Assembly (NCBI GenBank): GCA_019448385.1 | Contig: JAGTXO010000061.1 | Location: forward strand, 62,001 to 126,000 | Direction: 5' to 3' | From: Diacronema lutheri | Lineage: Eukaryota; Haptophyta; Pavlovophyceae; Pavlovales; Pavlovaceae | Length of the DNA stretch: 64,000 bases | Part shown: in pieces, positions 1 to 8,993 of the stretch | Layout of the letters: each line of letters opens with the position of its first letter | Position numbering within the stretch: the first letter of the stretch is position 1 | Translations under genes and position numbers: made by a program | The notes under the pieces: model-generated | What the model was told of the DNA's origin: nothing | What the model saw: the letters and a program-made list of their open reading frames with translations, nothing else | Database searches by the model: none

Positions 1-193
1 GCCACACGAGGTTCTCGGCGAGGCCGCTCTCGAGCGCCTCGGCGAGCGCGTCGAGCTGGGCGGGCGGGGCAGAGGCGGCGTCTTGCACCAGCTGCAGCAG
101 CCCGTGCAGCGGCGCGCGGAGCCATTCGCCCACCTCTTCCTGCGCGTTGAGCACCTTCGACAACTCCGCCGCTCGCGCGGCGAGGGTTGCCAT
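1..193 (-). CDS. 5' end of an unidentified gene running off the window
   Basis: On the minus strand an ATG at 193-191 opens a frame that stays open to the window edge (about 64 codons). It reads MATLAARAAELSKVLNAQEE followed by a helical, Leu/Ala/Glu-rich stretch rich in heptad-like leucines, so an alpha-helical or coiled-coil N terminus is likely. I do not recognise the family. It is divergent from RPL26, whose ATG is 88 bp away, so the two genes probably share a short bidirectional promoter. The start is chosen because it is the first ATG and the frame is uninterrupted; an intron further in cannot be excluded. Confidence 0.5.
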   Translation of the reverse strand, partial: MATLAARAAELSKVLNAQEEVGEWLRAPLHGLLQLVQDAASAPPAQLDALAEALESGLAENLVW

Positions 194-281
194 GCTTGTG
201 GCCGTTATCTTTTTGCGCTTTGACCGCGCGCGTCTCCTCCGGACTGTGTCCGGCTGAAGCCACGAGGCCGGGGGAGGCACC
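194..281. promoter_or_regulatory. Short divergent intergenic region (unknown gene / RPL26)
   Basis: Only 88 bp separate the ATG of the minus-strand partial gene from the ATG of RPL26. A T-rich stretch (ttatctttttgcgctttg, near 206-223) stands out in the very GC-rich context. No TATA box is visible. The call as a shared promoter is inferred from geometry alone. Confidence 0.35.
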
Positions 282-1256
282 ATGAAGTTCTCCGCGAGCG
301 TACGTGCCGCAGGGTGAAGGCGGGCGCGGCGAGGCTTGCTCGGCCGACGCCCGACGCGCAGCATGTAGCCTCTTTGTCGGGCGCGCGTCTGCGCGCGTCT
401 GTGCGCTTCGTGGTCTAGCTCGCGAGCACCACTTCGCGTCTCGCGCCGACCGAGCGCGTGGGCCGCGCCTACCCTCCCGCGCTCCGTCCGCAGGTCTCGT
501 CGTCGCGGCGCAAGTCGCGCAAGGCGCACTTCACGGCGCCGTCAAGCGTGCGGCATAAGATCATGTCTTCGCCGCTCTCCACCGAGCTCAAGCAGAAGTA
601 CAACGTGAACGCGGTGCCCGTCCGGAAGGACGACGAGGTGAGCGTCGTGCGCGGCACCCACAAGGGCCGCGAGGGCAAGGTGACGCAGTGCTACCGGCGC
701 AAGTGGGTGATCCACATCGACCGTGTCGTGCGGGAAAAGGCGAATGGTGCGTCCGCCGCGCGCCCGCGCATCGTGGTGCGCATGGCACGCACAGAAGGGC
801 CCGGTGGCGAGGGGTGCCTGCGTCTGGGCAGCAGGCGGGCCGCTCGATGGCCGGCAGCTTGGAACGGCGGCCAGCCGCGGTGGCAACACTGCCATGCGTC
901 GAGCTCGGCGTACGGCACAGCGTGCTCCTTGCGCAGGGCCAAGGGGCGGGCTCTTGGCCTGGCGCTGCCGGTCGAACCGGCGCGCTGCGCGGGCCGGCCA
1001 GGCGCCAGCGGCGTTCGGCGCTGCCGTGATCGTCAGCCGCTCACCGCGCTGGCGCGCGCGCCGGCTGCACGCTCGTGCGACTCGCCCGCGCTCAGGCGCC
1101 AACGTGCAGGTCGGGATCGACCCGTCCAAGGTGGTGATCACCAAGCTCAAGCTGGACAAGGACCGAAAGCGCATGCTCGAGCGCAAGGACAGCAAGAAGG
1201 CGCAGGCCAAGGGCAAGGGCAAGTACACCGCGGAGGAGATGGTTGACGTCGATTAG
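282..1256 (+). CDS. RPL26: 60S ribosomal protein L26 (uL24), three exons
   Basis: Cytosolic large-subunit ribosomal protein that binds 25S/28S rRNA near the exit tunnel. The model is 282-299 (MKFSAS), 494-746 and 1096-1256, giving 143 aa, the usual eukaryotic length. Exon 2 begins [20 protein letters not shown] and contains the KOW-region signature [13 protein letters not shown]. Exon 3 carries [20 protein letters not shown], which is highly conserved in the family. Intron 1 (300-493) is GTACGT..CAG and intron 2 (747-1095) is GTGCGT..CAG. The second joins phase-correctly to restore REKANG-ANVQVG. The tiny first exon is a common arrangement for ribosomal protein genes. An in-frame reading starting further upstream at 458 is an artefact of GC-rich open frame. 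Confidence 0.95.
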
Positions 1257-1545
1257 GCCGTCGCGCAGATCCGTACACTCCGAACAGCCGCGCTGGTCGC
1301 ACGCCGTTCGAGGAGCGCAGCTGCCGCTGGCGCTGCGATGGGGTGCCGTGCCGTGCCGCGCGACGAGCGCCACGGGCAACTGGCCTACGCCGCGTCCGCG
1401 TCAGAAAGGGGTAGTACGCGGCGCGGCGGCGGAGGGGGAAGATGGCTCACTGTTTCTGCGCGTGGACGCCATTGTTTTCCCTGCGATCAAAAAGATAGTG
1501 CGAAAGTGCCGTTGCGCACGCGGGCGGCCTCCGGCCGAGGCGAGG

Positions 1546-2813
1546 ATGACGCTGAGCGTGTCAGACGTGCGCGCGGTGGCGTCCAACGTCTTCCTTTTTG
1601 GCCTCGTCCTCGGCATGGCCGGCACGATCGAGCCCAAGGCCTTTGAGAAGCGCGTTCGCGAGTATCGCGGCCTCGTGATGGGGCTCGCGTCGCAGTTTGT
1701 GCTCCTGCCCTTCCTCGGCTTCCTGGTGGTGCGCTCGTTCAAGCTCGACGCCGTGGCGGGGATCACGCTGCTGATCACCACCACCTCACCTGGCGGCGGC
1801 TTCTCTGGACTGCTCTGCTCGCTGTGCAACGCCGACCTGGCGCTGTCGGTCGCGATGACGACCGTCTCGACCGTGATGGCCATGTTCCTCATCCCGCTCA
1901 ACTGCCTGATCTACATCAACTCGCTCTACGGCGTGAGCGTGCAGCTGCCGTGGGCCTCGCTTTGCCTGTCCGTCTCGGTCGTCGTCGCCGCCGTCGCCGT
2001 GGGCCTCGCGCTGTCCGCGAAGCGGCCGGGCTGGTCGAGTGGCCTCAACCGCATCGGCACCGCGTGCGGTCTCGCGAACATCGCGCTGGCGGGCTTGTCG
2101 AGCGGGGGCTCAGACACGCCCTTCTGGTCGCACCCGCCGCTCTTCGTCCTCGCCATCGGCCTACCCTGCCTCGCCGGCCTGCTCTGCTCGTTCGTCATCT
2201 CGCGCCACGTGCTGCGCATCGATGGGCCGCAGGCGGTCGCCATTTGCATCGAGTGCTGCTACCAAAACACGGCACTCGCGGTGCGCGCGGCTGGGAGAGC
2301 GCGCGCGCTCGCGCGGCGCACGGGCGTGCCCGCTCGGCCACGCGCTTGCGCCGGCCGTGGCGTCGCGAGCCTCCGCGCCCACGCGGCGCGTGCTCTGACC
2401 GGACCAAGCGCGGCCCCCGGACACTGCACGCGGCCGTCCGCCAGATCACCGTCGCGCTCTCCGTCTTCCGCGACGACGCGGGCTACGCGGCGGGCATCCC
2501 GCTCATTTACGGCGCGATCGAGCCGCTCGTCATCGCGCCCTTCTGCCTGCTCGCGTGGAAGGCGGGCTGGACGTATGGCGACAGCCGGCTGCCTTTCTCG
2601 CAGTGGCTGCTCAACAACTACCAGCCAGTGGCTGAAACGAATCACCCGGCGTACACGCGCAACGTGTCGTCAGGCGAGGACGACGCCGCCGGCGCGCGCG
2701 CCGCCGCGTGGCAGGCGCCGGGCTCGCGGCGAAAGTCGGACGTCAAGGGGCAGGGCCGCACAGCTCACGACGGCAGGACGCGCACCGATGCCAGCCTAGG
2801 GTTGATGCTGTAG
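1546..2813 (+). CDS. SLC10/BASS-family (bile acid:Na+ symporter-like) transporter
   Basis: Multi-pass membrane transporter related to SLC10 and the plant BASS proteins, which couple Na+ to organic anion uptake. The model is exons 1546-2280 and 2445-2813 (367 aa). Family signatures are TTTSPGGGFSGLL followed by LALSVAMTTVSTVMAMFLIP (Na+-site region) and IECCYQNTALA at the end of exon 1, the counterpart of the E-x-GCQN motif. Exon 2 resumes with ITVALSVF and ends the core with PLIYGAIEPLV and WKAGWTYGD, followed by a hydrophilic tail. The intron 2281-2444 is GTGCGC..CCAG, phase 0. The ATG at 1546 is preferred because it begins just before the first transmembrane segment; sequence upstream is open but not family-like. 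The substrate cannot be predicted. The gene lies 290 bp after RPL26 on the same strand. Confidence 0.85.
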
Positions 2814-2958
2814 GTCGCGTTGGAGAGAGAAAAAGCAGCAAACAACCGTCGCGGAAGGGGGGGGGCACGGGGGGCGCAGCACCACGGGTTCGTCGCTGGG
2901 GCCTGCTGGGCTGTCGCCATGCGCCGCGCTACCCCTCTCGCGCGCGGCGCTCGCGCCT

Positions 2959-4186
2959 GTGTGCCTCGCCGTCCCGGCGGACCGCGCGCGCATCCTCGAC
3001 GTGCTTCCGCGCCTCAGCCGCTCGTGGGCGGGCTCGATCTCGGCGGCGGTGCTCACGGTGCTCTCGATGCAAACTGAAGAGCGCGACTTCTCACGCGCCG
3101 CGCTCACCGCGGCTGGCGCGTGCGCCGCGCATCGCATCACGGTCACGCTCGCCGACGGCGCACGCCACACGCGCCCGCCCAAGCTGCGCTTTCCGCTAAA
3201 CCTGCTGCGCAATCTTGCGGTGCGCGCGTGCTCGGATCCGTTCGTGCTGATGCTTGACGCGGACCTTGAGGTCTTTCCACCGCTGAGCGCCTCGCTGCTC
3301 AACCGAACGGCGGTGCAGCTGCTCGGCCCGGCGGCCAATCGGACGCATGTCGCCATCGTGCTGCCCGCCTTCGCGGTGCACGCCGGCATGCTCGCCACCT
3401 GGCGGCAGCGCGACGCGCGTGGGGCGCCGTACGCGCACAAGCAGCAGCTGCTCGGCCTGTACGAAACGGGCCTCGCCACGCCGTTTAACAGCGATATCTA
3501 CCCGCGCGGCGAGCGCGCGAGCGACTACGCAAAATGGTTCGCGCGCTCGGAGCCCGAGCCGTACCGCGTGGTGTACGAGTCCGGCTACGAGCCGTACGTG
3601 CTGATGCGCGCGGACGATGCGCGCGCGACTCCGTACGACACGCGCTTCGTCGGCTACGGCTACGACAGGCACGCGCATATCGAGGAGCTGCACGCGCGCG
3701 GGTTTGCGCTCGAGGTGTCGCCGGAGCTCTTCGTCGTGCACACGCACGAGCACGCGCAGGTGAACGCGGAGCACGAGCCGAAGGAGAAGGGGGCGAGCGG
3801 CGCGGGTCCCGGCCAGGTGAACATCAGCGTCTCGCACGCGACTGAGCGCTGCACGGGCGGTCCGGCGTGGCTGCGCTTCAGGCGCAACTTTGTGGGCGTA
3901 GGCTGCAGCGGCGACTTTTACCGCAAGCTGTTGCTCAAGTACGGCTACAAGGTGGCTCACACGCGGCCGCTGCGCCGCCGCGCGGCGCGTGGCGCACGAG
4001 CTCACGCCCGTCCGCCAGCGCGCGTGCGTCCTCGCCCGCTCGCGCGCGCCAGCTGCAAGAGCTCGACCACCAGCGCGTGCTCTACTCGGCGTGTTATCGC
4101 GCACAGCAGTGCCTGGGCGGCTGCGTCACGCGCCTCGAGCCCGAGCTGCAGCAGACGCCGCGCACTTCGCTTCTGCTTCAGGGTAG
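2959..4186 (+). CDS. GT49 (LARGE/B4GAT1-type) glycosyltransferase, ends uncertain
   Basis: Golgi-type glycosyltransferase domain of the GT49 family, which in animals adds glucuronic acid or xylose to matriglycan-type glycans. The frame shows CLAVPADRARILDVLPRL at its start, FPLNLLRNLAVR, then the metal-binding DAD motif (FVLMLDADLE, bases 3256-3264), YEPYVLMRADD, TRFVGYGYDRHAHIEELHA and LFVVHTHEH, which are the hallmark blocks in order. The domain ends near KLLLKYGYKV (about 3955). No in-frame ATG precedes the domain, so the N-terminal membrane-anchor exon is not identified. Beyond 3960, gene-like sequence continues in the other two frames (VAHELTPVRQ, then LQELDHQRVLYSACYRAQQC to about 4190), so the 3' part is spliced or frameshifted. 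Acceptor and substrate are unknown. Confidence 0.75.
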
Positions 4187-4189
4187 GTC

Positions 4190-4839
4190 GCGCTGGGTGC
4201 GCAGGGAGCACAGCAGCATGCAGAGGACGCGCGTGGGAGTCCACCACGCGCACCCGCTCCACTGCGATGCAATCCTCCACGCCGAGCGGCTGGCGCGTCC
4301 TCGCGGGGCCACCAACGCGATGTCACGCGGCACGGCGGAGGCGCGTCTCCGGTCTCGCCCACGAGCCAGCCAGCCGCGGGACCCAGCCAAGTCACAGCTT
4401 GCAAGAGCTCCGCGATCTTCGCGTCGTGACCACTGATGGAGAGCGCCGTGTCCGCTGCTCTTGTTCACCATGTCTGCTTTGCCAGCGGCATCGCATGCAC
4501 ATGCCGCGCTCCTTCAATCTGCCTTGTCGCGCAGCCCGGCGGCCGCCTGTAAGCGTCGTTAGTATAAAAGCGCCGCGACCCGTGCCGCGAGCCAGACCCG
4601 TGTGTCGGCGCGCAAGCCTCGTCTCGCCTTCGCGCAGTCTCGACCTCCACCTGAAAGAGTCACGTAGTCTTGCCGTTCCTGCCGTTCCTGCCGTCCCCGC
4701 TGTCATCGCTCTGCCTTCCGACCGCGCTGCGCGCTCTCCTTCGCTCTGCATGGAAAAGTACTTCGCGTTGGGTTGGGAAGTCCACTCGCGCTCACAACAT
4801 CCCCTCGAGACAGGAGGTCTGAGGACCGTGGACGAGTTC
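4190..4839. other. Intergenic region between GT49 and methyltransferase
   Basis: No gene is recognised here, although one frame stays open because of base composition. It contains a TATA-like tataaaag at 4563-4570 and a triplicated ttcctgccg-type motif near 4675-4700. It also has 23 bp (4543-4565) identical to the 3' end of the small inserted element at 44511-44627. The TATA-like site lies about 275 bp upstream of the methyltransferase start and could belong to its promoter. Confidence 0.4.
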
Positions 4840-6477
4840 ATGCTCGCCGTGCTGCTTGGCATGAGCGCGGTCGTCGCGCCGACGACGCGCACCTTCTTCG
4901 CGGCGTGCCCGCGCGGCCTCGAGCCCGCGCTCGCGCGCGAGCTCGCTGGCACCTTTGTGGGCGCGTCGAACATCGAGCTGGCGCGGAACGGCGTCTGGTT
5001 CGACGGCGGCCGCAAGACGGGCATGGCGGCGGTCCTCTGGAGCCGCACGGCCAATCGCGTGATGGAGCTGCTTTCCAGCGCGCGCGCTGCGCCGACGGGT
5101 GGCTCACCCACCGGCTGGTTCACCAAGGAGCGGCTGTACGACTTTGCGCGCGACTCGGTCGACTGGCCGTCGCTCCTCGCGCCCGAACCGTGCGGCGTCC
5201 GCTCGATCGAGGAGTGCACGGTCGCGTGCGAGGCGACGGTGGGCGACGTGGACCGATCAATCTCCAACTCGCACTTTACCGCGCTCGAGCTCAAGAACGC
5301 GCTTGTCGACGAATTCCGCGATCGCACCGGCGGGCTGCGCCCGTCCGTCGACGTCGCCAACCCGCACCTGCCGCTGCAGATGCACGTGCACAGGGACGCG
5401 GCGTGGCTCTTCCGCGTGCTCTCGCCGTTTGGCTCGCTGCACAGGCGCGGCTACCGCGAGGCCATGCACATCGCCGTGCTGCGCGAGAACCTGGCCGCCG
5501 GCCTGCTGCTCGAGACGGGGCTTGGCCTCGAAACAGCCGGCCTCGACGCGGGCCCGGCGCCCATCGATCCGGACGGCGCGGTGCTGTGCGACCCGATGTG
5601 CGGCAGCGCGACGCTCGCAGTTGAGGCCGCGCTTATCGCCACCCGTACTGCGCCCGGACTCCTCCGCTGGGGCGACGCGAGCCGCGCGCGGCCGCACGGC
5701 GCGCGCGCGCCCGACGCGCCACCTTTTTTTTTTTGGGCCGACTATGACCGCGCGGAGTGGCGGCAGCTGCTGCGCGAGGCGGAGGCCGCGCGGCGGCCGC
5801 TGCGCATGCGCATTCACCTCGCCGACGCGCACGCCGGCGCGCTCAGCCTCGCGCATGACGCCTTTGAGCGGATCGGCCACGGCCGCTCGCCAATCACGTA
5901 CACGCATGCGAGCATCGACACGTACAGGCCGCTCGAGCCGCCGACGCTCATCGTCGCCAACCCGCCGTGGGGCCGGCGCATTGGCGGCGCTCGCCGCGTC
6001 GCCGGCGGGGGCGTGCCCGACCGCTCTGGCACGCTCGAGCGGCGCGGCAGGCGCGGCGCGGGCGAGTTGGCGCCGGACGAGCGCGACGCGTATGGCATGT
6101 CGGAGGGCGTGGCGGAGGGGTCGGTTGATATGTCGGACCGGCCCGACGGCGCGGGCGACGGCGCGGGCGCGTCCGACGACGACGTTGCCGAGGCATGGTC
6201 GGGACTTGGCCGTTTTGCGAAGGGCGCGACGAGCGCGGACGGCGAGGGCGTGCAGCTGTGGACGCTGAGCGGCGCGTCCGACCTGACCAAGCACCTGCGG
6301 ATGAAGGCGAGCCGCAAGCTGCCGATCGCGCACGGCGGCGTCGACCTGCGCTGGATCAAGTACGACGTGCTGCCTCCCAGGCGCGAGTGGCTCGGAGCGG
6401 ATGGGCGACGCGCGTTTGGCGACGGCGGCAGCGAGCAGCCTGCAGACGCTGCGCGCCGCCCGGCGAAGGGCAGGTGA
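4840..6477 (+). CDS. RlmL/TrmN-like THUMP-domain RNA N-methyltransferase, probably plastid-targeted
   Basis: SAM-dependent RNA guanine-N2 methyltransferase of the COG0116 (RlmL/K) type, expected to modify organellar or other rRNA/tRNA. From the ATG at 4840 it has 545 aa. MLAVLLGMSAVVAP is a signal-like hydrophobic start, followed by FFAACPRGLEPALARELAG, the typical first block. A THUMP region follows at roughly residues 70-180. LHRRGYREAMHIAVLRENLAA leads into motif I, DPMCGSATLAVEAAL (from residue 251), and the catalytic NPPWGRRI begins at residue 374. The C-terminal block has LRMKASRKLPIAHGGVDLRW. A glycine/acid-rich insertion follows NPPW. An 11-T run (5724-5734) codes FFF within PPFFFWADYD and is a slippage-prone oddity. 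An alternative start at 4750 exists. The gene converges on the MBOAT gene, 90 bp downstream. Confidence 0.82.
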   Translation: MLAVLLGMSAVVAPTTRTFFAACPRGLEPALARELAGTFVGASNIELARNGVWFDGGRKTGMAAVLWSRTANRVMELLSSARAAPTGGSPTGWFTKERLYDFARDSVDWPSLLAPEPCGVRSIEECTVACEATVGDVDRSISNSHFTALELKNALVDEFRDRTGGLRPSVDVANPHLPLQMHVHRDAAWLFRVLSPFGSLHRRGYREAMHIAVLRENLAAGLLLETGLGLETAGLDAGPAPIDPDGAVLCDPMCGSATLAVEAALIATRTAPGLLRWGDASRARPHGARAPDAPPFFFWADYDRAEWRQLLREAEAARRPLRMRIHLADAHAGALSLAHDAFERIGHGRSPITYTHASIDTYRPLEPPTLIVANPPWGRRIGGARRVAGGGVPDRSGTLERRGRRGAGELAPDERDAYGMSEGVAEGSVDMSDRPDGAGDGAGASDDDVAEAWSGLGRFAKGATSADGEGVQLWTLSGASDLTKHLRMKASRKLPIAHGGVDLRWIKYDVLPPRREWLGADGRRAFGDGGSEQPADAARRPAKGR

Positions 6478-6567
6478 GGTGGTCCATCGGAAGCGAAAGC
6501 CCCACGCGCTCGGCACACGCAATCACTCGCCAAAAATGAAACAGGCGGAGAGGATTTGTATTTTTGA

Positions 6568-7788
6568 TCACTGTTGCCTGCGTTTGCGACCGCCTACCAC
6601 GTGCGCGCAAAGCGCGGCCGCGAGCGCCCACTGCCCGTACCATCCGAGCGCGCGCCACTTCGCGAGCACGTCGGCCATGTCGCCGCACACGAATGCGAGA
6701 TTGAAATAAGCGAAGACGAAAGTCTCGTGCACGCAGATCAGCGCGCGCGCGACGAGCGCGACGCCGCGCGGCGCGCGCGCGCGCAGCAGCGCGAGTGTCG
6801 GCTCGTAGACGGCAGTGCGCATGGCGGCGGATGCGAGGAGGAGAAATGGCACGTGCAAGAAAAAAGCGTAGTAGCGCAGCTGCACCGGGGCCGCGTCGTG
6901 CCACCACGCCGAGACGGCGAAAACGCAGAGCTGACGCGCCCACGCCGCGCGCAGAGGCGCGCGCCTGTACACAATGTCGGCCAACCAGCGCGAGACGGAG
7001 GTGTTCCACGCGCGCACGCGCTGGCGCGCGCAGCTGCCAAACTCGATCGTCTGCACGTCGGTCGAGGCCGCGAGCTCGGCCGGCAGGCCGAAGAGCCGCC
7101 CGGCCGCCTCAGCAACATTCCACGCGCAGTAGAAACGCAGCCGCACTTGCGCGAGGGAGAGCTGAGCGTACAGCAGCCGCGCGCCCAGCCACGGCAGCCG
7201 CGCGGCGAAGTCGGCCGTGCCGATCGGCGCGATCGGGAAGCGCTCGCGCAGCACGATGAAGCCGCACGCGTAGCACGCCGCGCGGCATAGCGCGGCGAGC
7301 GCGCCCAGCCAGTCGCGATGCGCGTGCCCGTGGTGGATCGCCGCCTCGTGCTGCGCAAAGGTGAGGTAGGGCATCGTGAAGAGGCCGTAGAAAGAGAGCG
7401 AGTAGGCCACGTGCTCGTACATGCTCTGCGCGCACGGCGCGCCGTCGGCCAAGTGGAAGCCGAGCGCGGCGTGCCGCAGCGTCAGCACGAGGTGCAGGCC
7501 GTTGCCGATCCCGCTCAGCCCGCCGGGCGCGAGGCGCAGCGCGAGCTGCACGCCGAAGGCGAAGGCTAGCGATGCGATGGGCGCACTCGCGCGCGGCACC
7601 GCGCGGAGCAGCACGTAGAGCGCCGCCGAGCAGGCGGGCGCGTGCCACAGCCGGAAGAGGCCGCACAGGAACGCGCCGGGCAGCACGCACGCGAGGCGGC
7701 GGTGCGTCGGGTGCGCGAGCTGCGCGATGAGGCCGCCCCACAAGAGCGTCAGCGCGAGAACGAGCAAATAGGCATCCTCGCTCCGCAT
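6568..7788 (-). CDS. Membrane-bound O-acyltransferase (MBOAT), lysophospholipid acyltransferase-like
   Basis: Integral ER membrane acyltransferase of 406 aa with about ten hydrophobic segments. Family blocks seen in order are YSLSFYGLFTMPYLTF, LRFYCAWNVAEAAGRLFG, AWNTSVSRWLADIVY (conserved Asn) and FAVSAWWHDAAPVQLRYY with the catalytic-type His. Most relatives have SAFWHG at this last motif; here it is SAWWHD, a small deviation. The arrangement resembles MBOAT7/LPIAT and MBOAT1/2-type enzymes acting on lysophospholipids, but the acyl acceptor cannot be read from sequence. The ATG at 7788-7786 precedes a first transmembrane helix (AYLLVLALTLLWGGLIA). Convergent with the methyltransferase. Confidence 0.85.
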   Translation of the reverse strand: MRSEDAYLLVLALTLLWGGLIAQLAHPTHRRLACVLPGAFLCGLFRLWHAPACSAALYVLLRAVPRASAPIASLAFAFGVQLALRLAPGGLSGIGNGLHLVLTLRHAALGFHLADGAPCAQSMYEHVAYSLSFYGLFTMPYLTFAQHEAAIHHGHAHRDWLGALAALCRAACYACGFIVLRERFPIAPIGTADFAARLPWLGARLLYAQLSLAQVRLRFYCAWNVAEAAGRLFGLPAELAASTDVQTIEFGSCARQRVRAWNTSVSRWLADIVYRRAPLRAAWARQLCVFAVSAWWHDAAPVQLRYYAFFLHVPFLLLASAAMRTAVYEPTLALLRARAPRGVALVARALICVHETFVFAYFNLAFVCGDMADVLAKWRALGWYGQWALAAALCAHVVGGRKRRQQ

Positions 7789-8821
7789 GGGCGAGCAAGG
7801 CTGCGCCGAGGCCCGACGCGCTGCCAGTGCAGCACCAGTCCCTCACGCGCGCGTCCGGTGCAAAGCAAAAACAGTCAGTTCGGAGTCGGCATGGCGTGGA
7901 GGGGGGACGGGCAGGCGTCCCGCCCGCCGGCGCTGCGCGTGCCCGCGCAGCCGGGCGGGTTCGAGGTCCGACCGGTGGGCCCGCCGCGCCCCGGCCGTCG
8001 CGCGTCCGACGCCGGGCGTGCGCTGCGTGCGAGTGCGAACGCGAGGGCGGCAGAAGGCGGCGGCGGCGGCTCGCGCGGCTCGTGCGGCTCGCACCGGTCA
8101 TTGTCGTCAGGTGGCGCGCGGGGCGGTGGGGCGCAACCGCGGCCGTGCACGGCGCACACGGCGCGCACATCCAGCTCGGGGCGGCGCCGCTCGCCGCGCA
8201 GCACGTCGAGCGGCCCGACCAGCAGCGTCGGCTTCCTGACGCCGCGCGTCAGCCCGAGAGGCGCGCTGAGCAGATGGGTCGCGCGCCGGCGCGGCTCGCG
8301 CGAGATGCGGATCGAGGCGCAGCCGGCGGCTGATGTGGACGCGGCGCGGCAGCCAGTCGTGGTGCTCACCTTCACGCTGCTCACGCGCGCCGACCTCGAC
8401 CTCGCCGCCACATTTGCGCTCAACGGTTGGCGGGTGGTGCTCGCCGGCGGGTGCGGCACGCGCGGCTTTGCCGACGGCCTCCAAGCGGTCGACGAGGTGA
8501 AGGCGGAGGTGGCCCGGCGGCGCGAGCAACTTGCAGGCCGAGCTGCTGCGCGGACTGGCGCCGCCGCCGTCGCGGCTGCTGCTGCCGCCGCCGGACTGGC
8601 TGCTGCTGCCGCCGGACCGGCGGCGACCCACGCACACGAGCAGCCGGTCGCGCGTCACGCCGTCGACGCAGTGCGCCGCGACGAGCGCCTCGGCGACGCG
8701 CGCCGCGTTGGCCCGCCGGCCGCTGTTGCGCCGCCAGCGCTCGCGTCCGCGCGCCGTCGCGTCGTTCACTATAAATCCATATGCCGCGTCCTTGCCGTCC
8801 CGGCCGTTCCCGCTGCCGGCG
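7789..8821. other. Unassigned GC-rich region at the host/array border
   Basis: Long open frames exist on both strands but none is recognisable. A plus-strand stretch near 8355-8515 (VVVLTFTLLTRADLDLAATF and on) and a minus-strand stretch near 8660-8790 (AAYGFIVNDATARG and ANAARVAEALVAAHCVDGVT) both look gene-like, but neither could be tied to a family. A TATA-like actataaatcc lies at 8768-8778. A gene may be present; its strand is not decided. Confidence 0.3.
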
Positions 8822-8896
8822 TGCACAGGGTCGACGCCCTGATATCGGCCTGATGTTGCGTGCGCCCTTTCGCTCGCTCCGTTTGTCCAGCCTCGG
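8822..8896 (+). repeat. Truncated copy of a short interspersed element (S)
   Basis: 75 bp starting cacagggtcgacgccctgat match 44511-44585 with one visible difference (gatatcgg against gatttcgg). Here the match stops at cctcggcc, exactly where the left edge of array I begins, so the array border interrupts this element. The start has an imperfect hairpin (agggtcgacgccct). No coding capacity. Confidence 0.6.
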
Positions 8897-8993
8897 CCTT
8901 AGAGGAAGCTCAGCTCAACTCACTCAGGGTTGGGCCGAGGGCGCCAAGCGCGCGCGGCGGATGCCTGTTCTGACCGGACCCACCGCAGCGCGA

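Noticed and set aside
458-493. RPL26 starting at 458 without the first small exon
   Set aside because: The residues before [10 protein letters not shown] do not match the family, whereas MKFSAS from 282-299 joined through a GTACGT..CAG intron does.
1243-1545. Extension of the SLC10-like protein N terminus upstream of ATG 1546
   Set aside because: The frame is open back to 1243 but overlaps the RPL26 stop and contains no family-like sequence.
2959-6477. A single 1172-codon open frame joining the glycosyltransferase and the methyltransferase
   Set aside because: The two domains are unrelated, the ~650 bp between them shows no protein-like sequence, and a start with a signal-like peptide sits just before the methyltransferase. 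The open frame is a GC effect, so two genes are annotated.
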